A stretch of 64,000 nucleotides of DNA, taken from Colwellia piezophila ATCC BAA-637 (GTDB taxonomy: Bacteria; Pseudomonadota; Gammaproteobacteria; Enterobacterales; Alteromonadaceae). Below are positions 48,107 through 57,171 of this stretch, one piece after another (the stretch's first letter is position 1; each line of letters starts with the position of its first letter). The stretch spans positions 1 to 64,000 of the forward strand of contig NZ_KB905165.1 in NCBI RefSeq assembly GCF_000378625.1. Direction: 5' to 3'. A program made the position numbers and the translations under genes. The notes below the pieces were generated by a model. It had not been told where the DNA came from. It worked only from the letters and a program-made list of their open reading frames with translations, and did no database searches.

Positions 48107-48913
48107 TTAAGAAAATGTTGACCAAATTGGCGCATGATCAGAGGGTTTTTCTATGCCACGTAATTCATAATCAATATCGGCTTCTACACATTGTTTAGCC
48201 ATAGCCTTTGTTGCCAATACCACATCAATACGAAGACCGCGATTATCATCAAATCCGCGTGAGCGGTAATCAAACCATGAATAACGCTCGGTAGTATCCG
48301 GATGCAATTGTCGGAAAGTATCGATAAACCCCCAATCCATTAAAGTGCTTAACCATTGACGTTCTTCTAATTGGAATGAACATTTACCTGATTTCAACCA
48401 ACGTTTACGGTTTATTTCACCAATACCTATATCTAAATCAAGCGGTGAAATATTAATATCACCCATAACAACGACATTTTCGTCTTTGGTATGATTGTCA
48501 TTCAAATAAGTCATTAAATCTTGATAGAACTTACGTTTGTATGGGTACTTTGTTTCATGGCTGATATTCTCACCTTGTGGGAAATAGCCATTTAATACCG
48601 TTACTTTCTCACCTTTATCATTGGTGGTTGAGACCATAATCATTCGACGTTGTGCTTCGTCATCATCAGTAGGGAAGCCACGCTGAACAGAGTCAGCTTC
48701 TTTTTTACATAACATGGCAACGCCGTAATGGGCTTTTTGGCCATGAAAATATACGTGGTAACCCATGGCTTCAACCGCTTCTAAAGGGAAAACTTCATCA
48801 TGAACTTTAATCTCTTGTAAGCCGATAATGTCGGGCTGATGTTTATCGATAATCGCTTGCAATTGGTGAAGGCGAGCACGAAGGCCGTTAATATTAAAAC
48901 TGATGATTTTCAT
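48107..48913 (-). CDS. xthA: Exodeoxyribonuclease III
   Basis: AP endonuclease and 3'-5' exonuclease of base-excision repair. 268 residues, exactly the E. coli length, when started at ATG 48913 (AGGAA upstream); the open frame extends to 48994 with no family sequence. Motifs: [29 protein letters not shown] with the metal glutamate, [13 protein letters not shown], and the C-terminal [10 protein letters not shown] with the catalytic histidine. Confidence 0.97.
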   Translation of the reverse strand: MKIISFNINGLRARLHQLQAIIDKHQPDIIGLQEIKVHDEVFPLEAVEAMGYHVYFHGQKAHYGVAMLCKKEADSVQRGFPTDDDEAQRRMIMVSTTNDKGEKVTVLNGYFPQGENISHETKYPYKRKFYQDLMTYLNDNHTKDENVVVMGDINISPLDLDIGIGEINRKRWLKSGKCSFQLEERQWLSTLMDWGFIDTFRQLHPDTTERYSWFDYRSRGFDDNRGLRIDVVLATKAMAKQCVEADIDYELRGIEKPSDHAPIWSTFS

Positions 48914-49185
48914 AGAATTCCTAATGACTTTAAGCGAATAATATCGACTTGTATTGCTTGGTGATTTTAGCTGATGATCTTGCGGGTTTATCACTCTTCT
49001 CGCAAGTTTTATTTCTCGCTTGATGTTATAAAATGTAATTTAACCGTAACAACTGGTAGAAGCTATTGTTTAACCGTAATAAGTTGTTTAAGCTACCCCT
49101 AAATGAGTCAAACAATATAGAAAACTGTGAGTACAGTTTTATTATCTTTACAAAGATATAACGTGTAATAAATAAGGAAATGAAC

Positions 49186-49902
49186 ATGCTAGATAGTAAC
49201 CCAGACGTAAAAAAAATCTTATTGGTTGAAGATGACCGCCAATTGTCTGACCTAGTCACTGATTTTTTAACCAGTGAAGGTTTTCATGTTAAACAAGAAT
49301 TTCGTGGTGATACTGTCGCTAAACGGGTAAAACTTTTTTCTCCTGACCTTATTATTTTAGATGTAATGTTACCCGGTAAAGATGGCTTTGCTGTTTGTCG
49401 TGATTTACGTCCTGAGTTTACTGGCCCAGTGTTAATGCTTACCGCAAAAAGTACTGACTTTGACCAAGTACTTGGCCTAGAAATTGGTGCTGATGATTAT
49501 GTTATCAAGCCAGTAGAGCCTCGTGTATTACTCGCACGTATTACTGCTTTATTACGTCGCGGCGATTTACCTAACCAAAGTGACGAGAAAGGTGAAATTA
49601 ATTGTGGTGGCCTTTATATCAATAAAGCCTCACGTAAGGTTACCTTACATGATGAAAATGTTGACTTAACCAGTCAAGAATTTGATTTACTCTGGTTATT
49701 GTCAAGTAAGGCCGGTGAAGTACAAAACCGTGATTATATTTATAAAGCAGTGATTGGCCGTGAATATGATGGCTTAGACAGAAGTGTTGATGTTCGCATC
49801 TCTCGTTTACGTAAAAAATTACATGACAGCACAGATACACCATTTAGAATCAAAACAATTTGGGGACAAGGTTACTTATTTGTGCCAGATGCTTGGAGCT
49901 AG
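49186..49902 (+). CDS. OmpR/PhoB-family response regulator, RstA-like
   Basis: DNA-binding regulator of 238 residues. The receiver has E15-D16-D17, phospho-acceptor D59 (LIILDVMLPGKDG) and lysine in YVIKPVEP. The winged-helix output is at about 140-235 (LTSQEFDLLWLL; VDVRISRLRKKL; IKTIWGQGYLF). ATG 49186 is favoured over 49180 because AAGGAA is six bases from it. The partner kinase follows, but after a 390-base gap containing a terminator-like hairpin and repeat copy D. Confidence 0.94.
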   Translation: MLDSNPDVKKILLVEDDRQLSDLVTDFLTSEGFHVKQEFRGDTVAKRVKLFSPDLIILDVMLPGKDGFAVCRDLRPEFTGPVLMLTAKSTDFDQVLGLEIGADDYVIKPVEPRVLLARITALLRRGDLPNQSDEKGEINCGGLYINKASRKVTLHDENVDLTSQEFDLLWLLSSKAGEVQNRDYIYKAVIGREYDGLDRSVDVRISRLRKKLHDSTDTPFRIKTIWGQGYLFVPDAWS

Positions 49903-49945
49903 CCCTTGGCAATTATGTCACTGGGTATCTAGTAACTAAAATTAT

Positions 49946-49986
49946 CAAGGCTTTGTTACTTCTTCGTAGTTACAAGGCCTTTTTAT
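49946..49986 (+). terminator. Terminator-like hairpin after the response regulator
   Basis: AAGGCTTTGTTAC and GTTACAAGGCCTT pair at 11 of 13 positions around a short loop, then TTTT. It lies between the regulator gene and its kinase. Confidence 0.75.
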
Positions 49987-50001
49987 TAAGCTCATTTTAT
50001 T

Positions 50002-50266
50002 TTACCATTCCGTATAAAGAAGTGCTTACTTAGAGCAGCATGCGCGATATTAGAACAAGTAAAATATGCGTCGTTATAGTTATTCTATATCGAGTATATT
50101 TTGCGAAGTTATCATGATGCACATGTGCTCCCGGAGGGCGAGTTTTAAAGGCTTATATACTGCGTTATTGATTTTGATAAGGGAATAACCATTACCTACA
50201 ATCAATGCCTTGCTTATAAGCCTATAAATTCTCGCTAAGCGACCACTTTCTTATGCGGATTGGTAT
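50002..50266 (+). repeat. Structured dispersed repeat, copy D
   Basis: Fourth copy, inserted between the two-component regulator and kinase genes. The outer arms pair (TTCCGTATAA with TTATGCGGA). The inner arms are CATGCGC and GCACATG. The next stem is AAAATATGC with GTATATTTT. The tip ATAGTTATTCTAT is at 50076-50088. In the right half, AAAGGCTTATA pairs with TATAAGCCT. Confidence 0.82.
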
Positions 50267-50290
50267 TACACTCTGTTAAAAGGAACTTTG

Positions 50291-51598
50291 ATGAAACTCG
50301 GTCGTTCATTTTTCAATCTTTACTTCTTTATTATCTCCACCTTTATCGTTTTTTCTTGGGCACTCGATGAAGTATGGACATCTTATCTCGAGCAAGATAT
50401 TGAGTCTTATACAGGTTATAAAACCCTGATGATGGCTACTGGGGATTATGTGCAAAAACACCCTGAAGAAGAGTGGGAGGAGATAATTGCCGGCGCAGGA
50501 AAACGCTGGGGATTACCGTTAAAGTTAGAATCTCTAGCGGGAGTCGAAGACATTGATCACACCGATCATCATGTTTTATCACATTCAAGTGCCCATATTT
50601 ATCATTTCGATGATAAGGTAGTCATTCATTATTTACTTGAAAACTCGGACTCAGTTATTACCCTAGGGCCGGTAAAAATGCCTACTAGGCCAAGAGTAAA
50701 AGCAACCTACAGGGTTATGATTCTTGCTACCTTTGGTATCATTATATTCATTTGGTTATGGCCAATGTCCCGGGATTTGGAGCAGCTTAAAAAGGCGACG
50801 CGATCCTTTGGTCAAGGAAACTTCGACAGTAAAGCACCTGCGGCAAAATCCACTATGATAGCGCCAATGATAGGCTCATTTAATATGATGGCAGCACGAA
50901 TTCGGCGTTTAATTGAGGCCCATAAAGAATTAACTAATGCGGTTTCCCATGAATTAAGAACGCCATTAGCGCGCACCAAGTTTGCCTTGCAAATGCTTGG
51001 CACTATTAAAGATGATGAAAAAAGAGCTAAGTATCTGCAACAGATCAGTAACGATGTTTGTGAGTTAGAAGAGTTGATTAATGAAATGCTTATTTATGCC
51101 GCTTTTGATAATGACAAGCCCCAGCTTAATTTCTCTAAAAACAACCTTAGTCAATTAGTACAAACACAAATCGCCAGTCATGATCAATTTGTAAACACCA
51201 TTGAGTTTATTAATCACTTGCCAGATGATTTTGTTTGTTTTGATAGCCACTTTATGGACCGGGCTGTTAACAATTTTATCAGCAACGCCATTAAATACGG
51301 TAATGATAAAGTCAGAGTGACACTGTCTATTGAAAATGACCAATGCCAAATTTGCGTGGAAGATAACGGTGATGGCGTATCAGATGAGTTTAAAAAAGTC
51401 ATCTTTGATGCTTTTTCTCGGGGCGATCAATCTCGAAACAGAGAAACGGGTGGTTTTGGTTTAGGGTTAGCGATTGTGGCTCGTATTATGGAGTGGCATC
51501 AAGGACAAGCTTCTATCGGTGATAGTGAACTTGGTGGCGCATCGTTTAAGCTAACTTGGCCGTTAAAGCCAGTGCACTTAATTGAAGAGGTTAGCTAA
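50291..51598 (+). CDS. Membrane sensor histidine kinase, RstB-like
   Basis: 435 residues. The N-terminus is MKLGRSFFNLYFFIIST with the first helix, then a periplasmic domain (about 27-135), a second helix (about 142-158), a HAMP-like region, HisKA with H220 (SHELRTPLARTK), and HATPase with N, G1 and G2 boxes (NFISNAIKYG, EDNGDGVSD, GGFGLGLAI). Domain order and the periplasmic size resemble E. coli RstB. ATG 50291 is used, with AAAGGAAC upstream, rather than a TTG three bases earlier. It probably acts with the regulator at 49186. Confidence 0.9.
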   Translation: MKLGRSFFNLYFFIISTFIVFSWALDEVWTSYLEQDIESYTGYKTLMMATGDYVQKHPEEEWEEIIAGAGKRWGLPLKLESLAGVEDIDHTDHHVLSHSSAHIYHFDDKVVIHYLLENSDSVITLGPVKMPTRPRVKATYRVMILATFGIIIFIWLWPMSRDLEQLKKATRSFGQGNFDSKAPAAKSTMIAPMIGSFNMMAARIRRLIEAHKELTNAVSHELRTPLARTKFALQMLGTIKDDEKRAKYLQQISNDVCELEELINEMLIYAAFDNDKPQLNFSKNNLSQLVQTQIASHDQFVNTIEFINHLPDDFVCFDSHFMDRAVNNFISNAIKYGNDKVRVTLSIENDQCQICVEDNGDGVSDEFKKVIFDAFSRGDQSRNRETGGFGLGLAIVARIMEWHQGQASIGDSELGGASFKLTWPLKPVHLIEEVS

Positions 51599-51709
51599 TT
51601 TTATAAGATATTTATAAAATCTTTATAATAATGACTTAATCGGCTAAATGTTTTTTACTTTTAGCCGATAACTTATTTATCAAACATTGATACTTAAGAG
51701 ATTAGCGCA

Positions 51710-52375
51710 TTGGCTGTCGAGTTGGCTCAACCAATTACACAAAATATAAAAGCATTTGAACAGCGTAAGCATGGTGATTTAACACCTGGAATACACTGTT
51801 CAAATGCTTTGCTGCATGAGCTACAACTTGGCAAGCAGTTAAATAATAGTGTGCTAGAAGCTCGCCGTGCCGACTTTACCTTGATGTTGGCAATGTTAGC
51901 CCAAGATGTACGTGAACAGAGTCAATTCTTAATGCCAAAGGCAGAAGAGACTTTACCAATAATACCAACAGACTCCGTATTAAGAAAAGAATTTAACCTG
52001 CCAAAAAAAGCGCCCTTAGCCTTAACAGACCTAGATGAGCTTACACAATTTAATCAAGTACAAAGCATTGTTGATAACAACCTAGCAGATTTACGCTTAA
52101 GCAACGTTTTACAGCCAAAGGCGTTGGCATTTCGTGATGATAAACATCATATTGAAACGCAAGTTATAACGAATACTAGTTTATTGGCTCAGCTCAAGCA
52201 TCGAAAATTAACCGATAAAGCTAATCAAAATCTTAACAAGCAACTATCCGAACAGTCAGCACCCAATGTTGATGAACCCTTGAGTCAGTCCCTTAATCAA
52301 CCACTTAAATTCAATGCCAAAGCCTGGTTAGATGGTATTGAACAATCCTTGGTGAAAGCGCCGCTACTTAACTAA
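51710..52375 (+). CDS. Hypothetical protein, possible VC2046/SO_2500 family
   Basis: 221 residues, no signal peptide or membrane segment. The N-terminal half (CSNALLHELQLGKQLNNSVLEARRADFTLMLAMLAQDV) resembles a conserved gammaproteobacterial family known only by locus names. The C-terminal half is Asn/Gln/Lys-rich and probably disordered. The first codon is TTG at 51710, with AAGAG just before it; no good ATG is available nearby. Function unknown; the family suggestion is from memory. Confidence 0.65.
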   Translation: MAVELAQPITQNIKAFEQRKHGDLTPGIHCSNALLHELQLGKQLNNSVLEARRADFTLMLAMLAQDVREQSQFLMPKAEETLPIIPTDSVLRKEFNLPKKAPLALTDLDELTQFNQVQSIVDNNLADLRLSNVLQPKALAFRDDKHHIETQVITNTSLLAQLKHRKLTDKANQNLNKQLSEQSAPNVDEPLSQSLNQPLKFNAKAWLDGIEQSLVKAPLLN

Positions 52376-52407
52376 ATAAGCGTATAAATATCTAAATACC
52401 TCAATAA

Positions 52408-52887
52408 CTACTTAGCACAGCAATGTTTAAACTTTTTACCTTTCTTTGCCGACCAAGCCGTTGGATAATTGTTACATGGACATATATCATTGCGCTTTAT
52501 TTTCGCTATTTCATTATGCTTGCTAATGTTGCCATCAATATAACGCCATCGACCTTCTTCAAGGGCAAAGTTAGATTTCTCTCTTAATTCACACACGGTA
52601 TTGTCAACAACGTAATAGGCTGAAAACTCTACTGTGGTTGAACTACTTTCATGTATCACCAAGGCTAGCCATAGACATTCATCTGCCCAGGATTGAATAT
52701 CGCTAACCGACTGGCTTAAGCGCTGAGTTGCGCCGTAAGTATCAAAAATATATCGAGCGTCTTTGATTGCATAGGCGCTAAAGCGTGAGCGCATTAACTG
52801 CTCAGGCGTAGTGGGGTAGTTTTTTTGTGTAATAAAAAGTTGGCAACAAGCATTAAATAGTACGGTTGATCCGCAAGGGCAAAGCAT
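52408..52887 (-). CDS. YchJ family SEC-C motif protein
   Basis: 159 residues with zinc-binding cysteine clusters at both ends: MLCPCGSTVLFNACCQ at the N-terminus and ICPCNNYP...KFKHCCAK at the C-terminus, the typical SEC-C arrangement. The middle is the YchJ NTF2-like domain (LMRSRFSAYAIKDARYIFDTY). Function unknown. Convergent with the gene upstream. Confidence 0.9.
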   Translation of the reverse strand: MLCPCGSTVLFNACCQLFITQKNYPTTPEQLMRSRFSAYAIKDARYIFDTYGATQRLSQSVSDIQSWADECLWLALVIHESSSTTVEFSAYYVVDNTVCELREKSNFALEEGRWRYIDGNISKHNEIAKIKRNDICPCNNYPTAWSAKKGKKFKHCCAK

Positions 52888-53127
52888 AACAATATGTCCA
52901 ATAATGGTATTATGTGTAAACTGTTTTATTTTACCGTGTTTTTAACGCAGATAAAGCGGTATTGGTCGTTTTCTTTAACCGCTAGTTTATTTTTTCGATT
53001 AGGATACCGGGTTATAGCAAAATTAATTTAGCTAAATTCAAGATACAATAACATCAGACAGTGTGAGTGTTCATTTGACCCTCAACTTTCATTCTTTAAC
53101 AAAAAACTTAACAAAAGAATTTATTTT

Positions 53128-55599
53128 ATGAAAATACAACTCATCGCCGCGGCGCTTAGCTTTTCATTGGCTGCTTGTAGTAATACTCAGCTTAATGAGC
53201 AAGTTACCAACAGTGCGCCAGAGAAAGTTCAAGGTGCTGTTGCCGTCAACGCACAATCAACCGATATTATTACCATACAGCAAGCTATGGCAGATCCAGA
53301 TTGGTTTGGTCGTGCACCTGAATCATGGTACTGGGGCGATGATAGTAACACGGTTTATTTTAAGCAAAAGCAACTAGGTAACCCGCTACGCGATTTGTTT
53401 GCCCTTGATTTAGCTAATAGCAATGATACGGTACCAGTAGCACTAGCAAATAAACATAAAGTTGCTGATACCAATGGTGTGTTAAATCAAGCTCGTAGCC
53501 ATAAAGTTTATACCTTTAATGGTGATGTTTTTGTTAAAACACTCGCCACTAATGAAGTAAAACAACTTACTTTTACTTCAAACAATGAGCGTAAAGCACT
53601 CTTTTTGACCAATGACGATATTGCTTACCAAGTGGGCAATGTTTTTTATGCCCACAATGTGCAAACCGGTCAAATTAAAGAATTAGCAAGCCTGAAAATG
53701 GCAGATAAACCTGTGGGCGTTACTGAGCCTAAAAGCTATCTGGCAAAAGAGCAACATAAGCTAATTAACTATATTGCTTTGCAACAGCGTAATAAGAAGC
53801 TAAAGCAAGCAGAGAAAGAGCGTTTAGCTGCACAAAACTCTGCGGTAAATGACAGTAATTTTTATTTTGGTAAAGGGTATAAAATCGCCCATACTAGTCT
53901 TTCACCAGCAGGTGATAAGTTATTAGTGAGCATCACTTCTGCTAAATCTAGCCGTGATAAAACAGATATCATGCCTAATTATATTACTAAAGATGGCATT
54001 ATCGCCGCTGAGAAAGTACGTGCTCGTGTTGCCAATAACAGACCCTATCAAGAGCAACTCTTTATTCTCGATTTAGTTACGGGTACAAAAAAAGCATTAA
54101 GCTACGAGACCCTACCCAGCTTTGATGCAGATGTGTTAGCGAGCGTTAAAGCTGAAAACTACGCGCGTGAAGGGAAAAAATACACATCCCAGAAAAAAGC
54201 GCGTAATATTCACGTACTGCAAATGTACAATCCCATTAAGTGGAGTGTTGATGGCCAACACTTGGCGATTATGTTGGAAGCCTGGGATAACAAAACGCGT
54301 TGGTTAACTACCGTAGACTTTGCTAAAAAACAACTTGTGAGCCAACACAAACTACATGATGATGCGTGGATTAACTGGAGTTTTAATGACTTTGGTTGGT
54401 TAGCGGCTAATGCCACTACCAGTAAAGTCGCGAGTTTATATTACTTATCAGAAGAGTCGGGTTACTCACATTTATATCACAAGCCTTTAAACGCTAAAGC
54501 CGTTAAGTTAACGTCAGGTAAATTTGAAGTAAGCAAGGTTACGCCAACCCAGGATAATCAACGTTTTATTTTCAAAGCCAATAAAAAACACCCTGGTATT
54601 TATGAAATTTACCAAGTGGATATGGCTAAAAATATAATTGCATTGACTGACTTAGGTGGTAAAAATGACTATGCAATCAGCCCTGATGAATCAAAATTAT
54701 TAATTGAACACTCTACCGTTACTATGCCGCCTGAGCTTTATGTGCAAAGTTTGACGACTTCAGATACTGCGAAAAGAATCACTCATACCGTATCAGAGCA
54801 GTTTTTAGCGATGCCTTGGGTTGCGCCAACCGTGGTGGCTATTGCTTCAAGTAATCAGCAAGAACCGATTTACTCGAAAGTATATTTACCAAAAAACTTC
54901 GATAAAACATCCACTAAAAATCGTGCGGTAATGTTCACTCATGGTGCCGGTTACTTACAAAACTCTCATTTAGGTTGGTCAGGGTATTTCCGTGAATTTA
55001 TGTTCAACTCTATGTTAGTCCAGCAAGGTTATGTGGTTATTGACATGGATTACCGTGCATCAGCAGGTTACGGACGAGATTGGCGTACGGCTATTTATCG
55101 CCACATGGGTAAACCTGAAGTAGAAGATATGCGTGATGGTGTTGAATGGTTAGTTGCAAACGCTAATGTTGATGTCAATCGTGTTGGTACTTATGGTGGC
55201 TCTTACGGTGGTTTCTTAACCTTAATGTCAATGTTCACTGACCCTGATTTATTCGCTTCTGGTGCAGCAATACGTTTAGTGTCAGATTGGGCTTATTATA
55301 ATCATGGCTACACCTCTAACATTTTAAATACCCCTGAAGATGATGCCATTGCTTATGAGCGTAGTTCGCCGATTTATTTTGTCGAGGGGCTTAATAAACC
55401 ATTATTAATTAATGCACCTATGGTTGATGATAATGTCTTTTTTGAAGATACGGTACGTTTAGTACAACGACTAATTGAGCTTGAGAAAGAAAACTTTGAA
55501 ACGGCTATCTACCCGGTAGAGCCACATGGTTTTGTGCAACCAAGCTCTTGGTTAGATGAATATCGTCGTATCTATAAGTTGTTTGAAAATACCTTATAA
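53128..55599 (+). CDS. S9-family prolyl oligopeptidase/dipeptidyl peptidase lipoprotein
   Basis: Envelope serine peptidase, 823 residues. The lipoprotein signal ends LAAC with C17. A beta-propeller domain occupies about 60-560. The alpha/beta hydrolase domain follows, with catalytic S692 (GTYGGSYGGF), D767 or D768 (APMVDDNVFF) and H800 (VEPHGFVQ). It probably cleaves peptides after Pro or Ala in the periplasm; specificity is unknown. Single gene, followed by two hairpins. Confidence 0.93.
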   Translation: MKIQLIAAALSFSLAACSNTQLNEQVTNSAPEKVQGAVAVNAQSTDIITIQQAMADPDWFGRAPESWYWGDDSNTVYFKQKQLGNPLRDLFALDLANSNDTVPVALANKHKVADTNGVLNQARSHKVYTFNGDVFVKTLATNEVKQLTFTSNNERKALFLTNDDIAYQVGNVFYAHNVQTGQIKELASLKMADKPVGVTEPKSYLAKEQHKLINYIALQQRNKKLKQAEKERLAAQNSAVNDSNFYFGKGYKIAHTSLSPAGDKLLVSITSAKSSRDKTDIMPNYITKDGIIAAEKVRARVANNRPYQEQLFILDLVTGTKKALSYETLPSFDADVLASVKAENYAREGKKYTSQKKARNIHVLQMYNPIKWSVDGQHLAIMLEAWDNKTRWLTTVDFAKKQLVSQHKLHDDAWINWSFNDFGWLAANATTSKVASLYYLSEESGYSHLYHKPLNAKAVKLTSGKFEVSKVTPTQDNQRFIFKANKKHPGIYEIYQVDMAKNIIALTDLGGKNDYAISPDESKLLIEHSTVTMPPELYVQSLTTSDTAKRITHTVSEQFLAMPWVAPTVVAIASSNQQEPIYSKVYLPKNFDKTSTKNRAVMFTHGAGYLQNSHLGWSGYFREFMFNSMLVQQGYVVIDMDYRASAGYGRDWRTAIYRHMGKPEVEDMRDGVEWLVANANVDVNRVGTYGGSYGGFLTLMSMFTDPDLFASGAAIRLVSDWAYYNHGYTSNILNTPEDDAIAYERSSPIYFVEGLNKPLLINAPMVDDNVFFEDTVRLVQRLIELEKENFETAIYPVEPHGFVQPSSWLDEYRRIYKLFENTL

Positions 55600-55616
55600 A
55601 CCGTTATTGATTATGT

Positions 55617-55712
55617 CATTGGTGATGTTCATTTAATTTCATTGTTAATGAACAACACCAGTGAAAAAATGATTTTAAAAAAGCCCTGATAGTGACTATC
55701 TGGGCTTTTTTG
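55617..55712. terminator. Two hairpins ending the S9 peptidase transcript
   Basis: First CATTGGTGATGTTCATT/AATGAACAACACCAGTG (55617-55663, two mismatches), then AAAAAGCCC...GGGCTTTTTT around GATAGTGACTATC (55678-55712), which has T-runs on both strands and so also serves the convergent DUF3379 gene. Confidence 0.88.
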
Positions 55713-55751
55713 TTTTACGGTAGTTAACTTCGTTTACTTTGTTATCAAAAT

Positions 55752-56465
55752 TTATATCGACCAAGTAACCGTTTCACTGATATTTTGTTGCCATTGCTGT
55801 AACGATTCATTCTTATCGGCGACTACAATGATATTACTGTGTTTAAACTCAATAGAGCTACCAAACAGCTGTTTATCATTAAAGGTAGGGCTAAAGCGTA
55901 ATTGCTCATCCTTAGGCACCACAAACACTGTTACTGGGCTAGTTTTACCTTGAAACACCAGATGTAAACTCTTCATGCCATCAAATCGACAGTAATCTGC
56001 AGAGATTAACTTACCGAAGGCTTTACTAAAGTTACCATCAAAGGCAGCCATTTTTTGGTTGAGTGACGCGAGTGTTACTTGGCCACTGGTATTGTTAGCA
56101 AAATCACCTTGCTCATGATAAACATGGGCGAGGGCATAATCACCTAAATTAGTATAAGCACTGGAAAACTGCATAAAATTAAGCATTAAGCCACCGATAA
56201 TAGCAACGGAGGCGGCAAGTGCTAGGTGTACTCTTTTTTTGCGTTTATGTATTTGGTGACTTGCTAACGTTTGGCGCAAGATCAGTTTTTCAGATAAACC
56301 CTCAGGTACGGGTACTTGCAAAGCCCGCATTATTTTTTCGTCTAACTGACAAATATCTTGAGCAAATTGTTTTTTGCTAGGGTCGGCTTGCTGAGCCGCG
56401 ATGCAGTCAGCATCTTGATTATTGGGATCAGCATATATAGCACGCCTAAATTGCAAATCATCCAT
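55752..56465 (-). CDS. DUF3379 protein, probable anti-sigma factor
   Basis: 237 residues with a cytoplasmic N-terminus containing cysteines and a short helix region (DDLQFRRAIYADPN), one membrane helix at about 81-98 (VHLALAASVAIIGGLMLNF), and a periplasmic domain. It begins eight bases before the end of the ECF sigma gene and is translationally coupled to it. That arrangement and topology fit a membrane anti-sigma factor. The anti-sigma role is inferred; what it senses is not known. Confidence 0.82.
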   Translation of the reverse strand: MDDLQFRRAIYADPNNQDADCIAAQQADPSKKQFAQDICQLDEKIMRALQVPVPEGLSEKLILRQTLASHQIHKRKKRVHLALAASVAIIGGLMLNFMQFSSAYTNLGDYALAHVYHEQGDFANNTSGQVTLASLNQKMAAFDGNFSKAFGKLISADYCRFDGMKSLHLVFQGKTSPVTVFVVPKDEQLRFSPTFNDKQLFGSSIEFKHSNIIVVADKNESLQQWQQNISETVTWSI

Positions 56466-56973
56466 TGTACATACCTCGTTTTACCGGCTCTGCTTCTAAA
56501 GCTTCTTTAAGTTGGTTTCTTGCTCTAAATAACCGTGTCATCACGGTGTTTTTATTTAGGTCTAACATTGCAGCTATATCTTCGCCGCTAAAACCGCCCA
56601 ATACTTGCAAAATTAACGGCTCGGAATATTCTGGCGGCAATTTCGCTATTTTTTCTCTTAACCAGTGATTTTCAAGCTGCTGCTCAGTGGTTACTGATTG
56701 GGTATCGGTTATGTTTGCCTCTTCATACTCGCTCATCTCAAAGCGCTTTCTCTCGAAACGTCTGGCATTCTCACGCCGTAATATAGTGATTAACCATGAC
56801 TTAGCCGCTTTTTCATCCTTTAACGAATCCAAGGCTCGCCAGGCTCGTAAAAAGGTTTCTTGCACTAAGTCTTCAGCCACTTGTTTTTCATGGCAGAGCC
56901 AATAGGCATAGCGATATAAATCACCGTGTAGCGCCTTAACTAGCGCTTCATATCTAACTTGTTTTGTCATCAT
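56458..56973 (-). CDS. ECF sigma factor
   Basis: 171-residue extracytoplasmic-function sigma-70 factor. Region 2 is visible as DLYRYAYWLCHEKQVAEDLVQETFLRAWRAL; region 4 is LPPEYSEPLILQVLGGFSGEDIAAMLDLNKNTVMTRLFRARNQLK. No 1.1 or 3 regions. It is coupled to the DUF3379 gene (8-base overlap), which is probably its anti-sigma factor. The target genes cannot be told from the window. Confidence 0.95.
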   Translation of the reverse strand: MMTKQVRYEALVKALHGDLYRYAYWLCHEKQVAEDLVQETFLRAWRALDSLKDEKAAKSWLITILRRENARRFERKRFEMSEYEEANITDTQSVTTEQQLENHWLREKIAKLPPEYSEPLILQVLGGFSGEDIAAMLDLNKNTVMTRLFRARNQLKEALEAEPVKRGMYNG

Positions 56974-57060
56974 ATGGTTATAGACCCTAGCAGGGGGAAG
57001 TTAATTTCAACGAGGAGCGATTATTTAAGAAAAACCAACCACACGAGCTATTAAGTGATT

Positions 57061-57111
57061 CAATAAAGTAAGTTACTCAATGGCCAAGAGATCAAGTAAC
57101 GTACTTTATTG
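57061..57111. other. 17-bp imperfect hairpin between sigma and Bat operons
   Basis: CAATAAAGTAAGTTACT (57061-57077) pairs with AGTAACGTACTTTATTG (57095-57111) at 16 of 17 positions. There is no T-run. It sits downstream of batD and upstream of the sigma gene on the minus strand, so it may serve as a barrier or terminator. Confidence 0.8.
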
Positions 57112-57143
57112 TAGACAAGTTTTGGCCTAGCTTCAGGATGATT

Positions 57144-57171
57144 GATTATGGATTATGGATTATGGATCATG
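57144..57171. repeat. 7-bp tandem repeat at the end of batD
   Basis: GATTATG three times and GATCATG once, running into the batD stop codon (57167-57169). Slippage here would only change bases around and after the stop codon. Confidence 0.85.
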
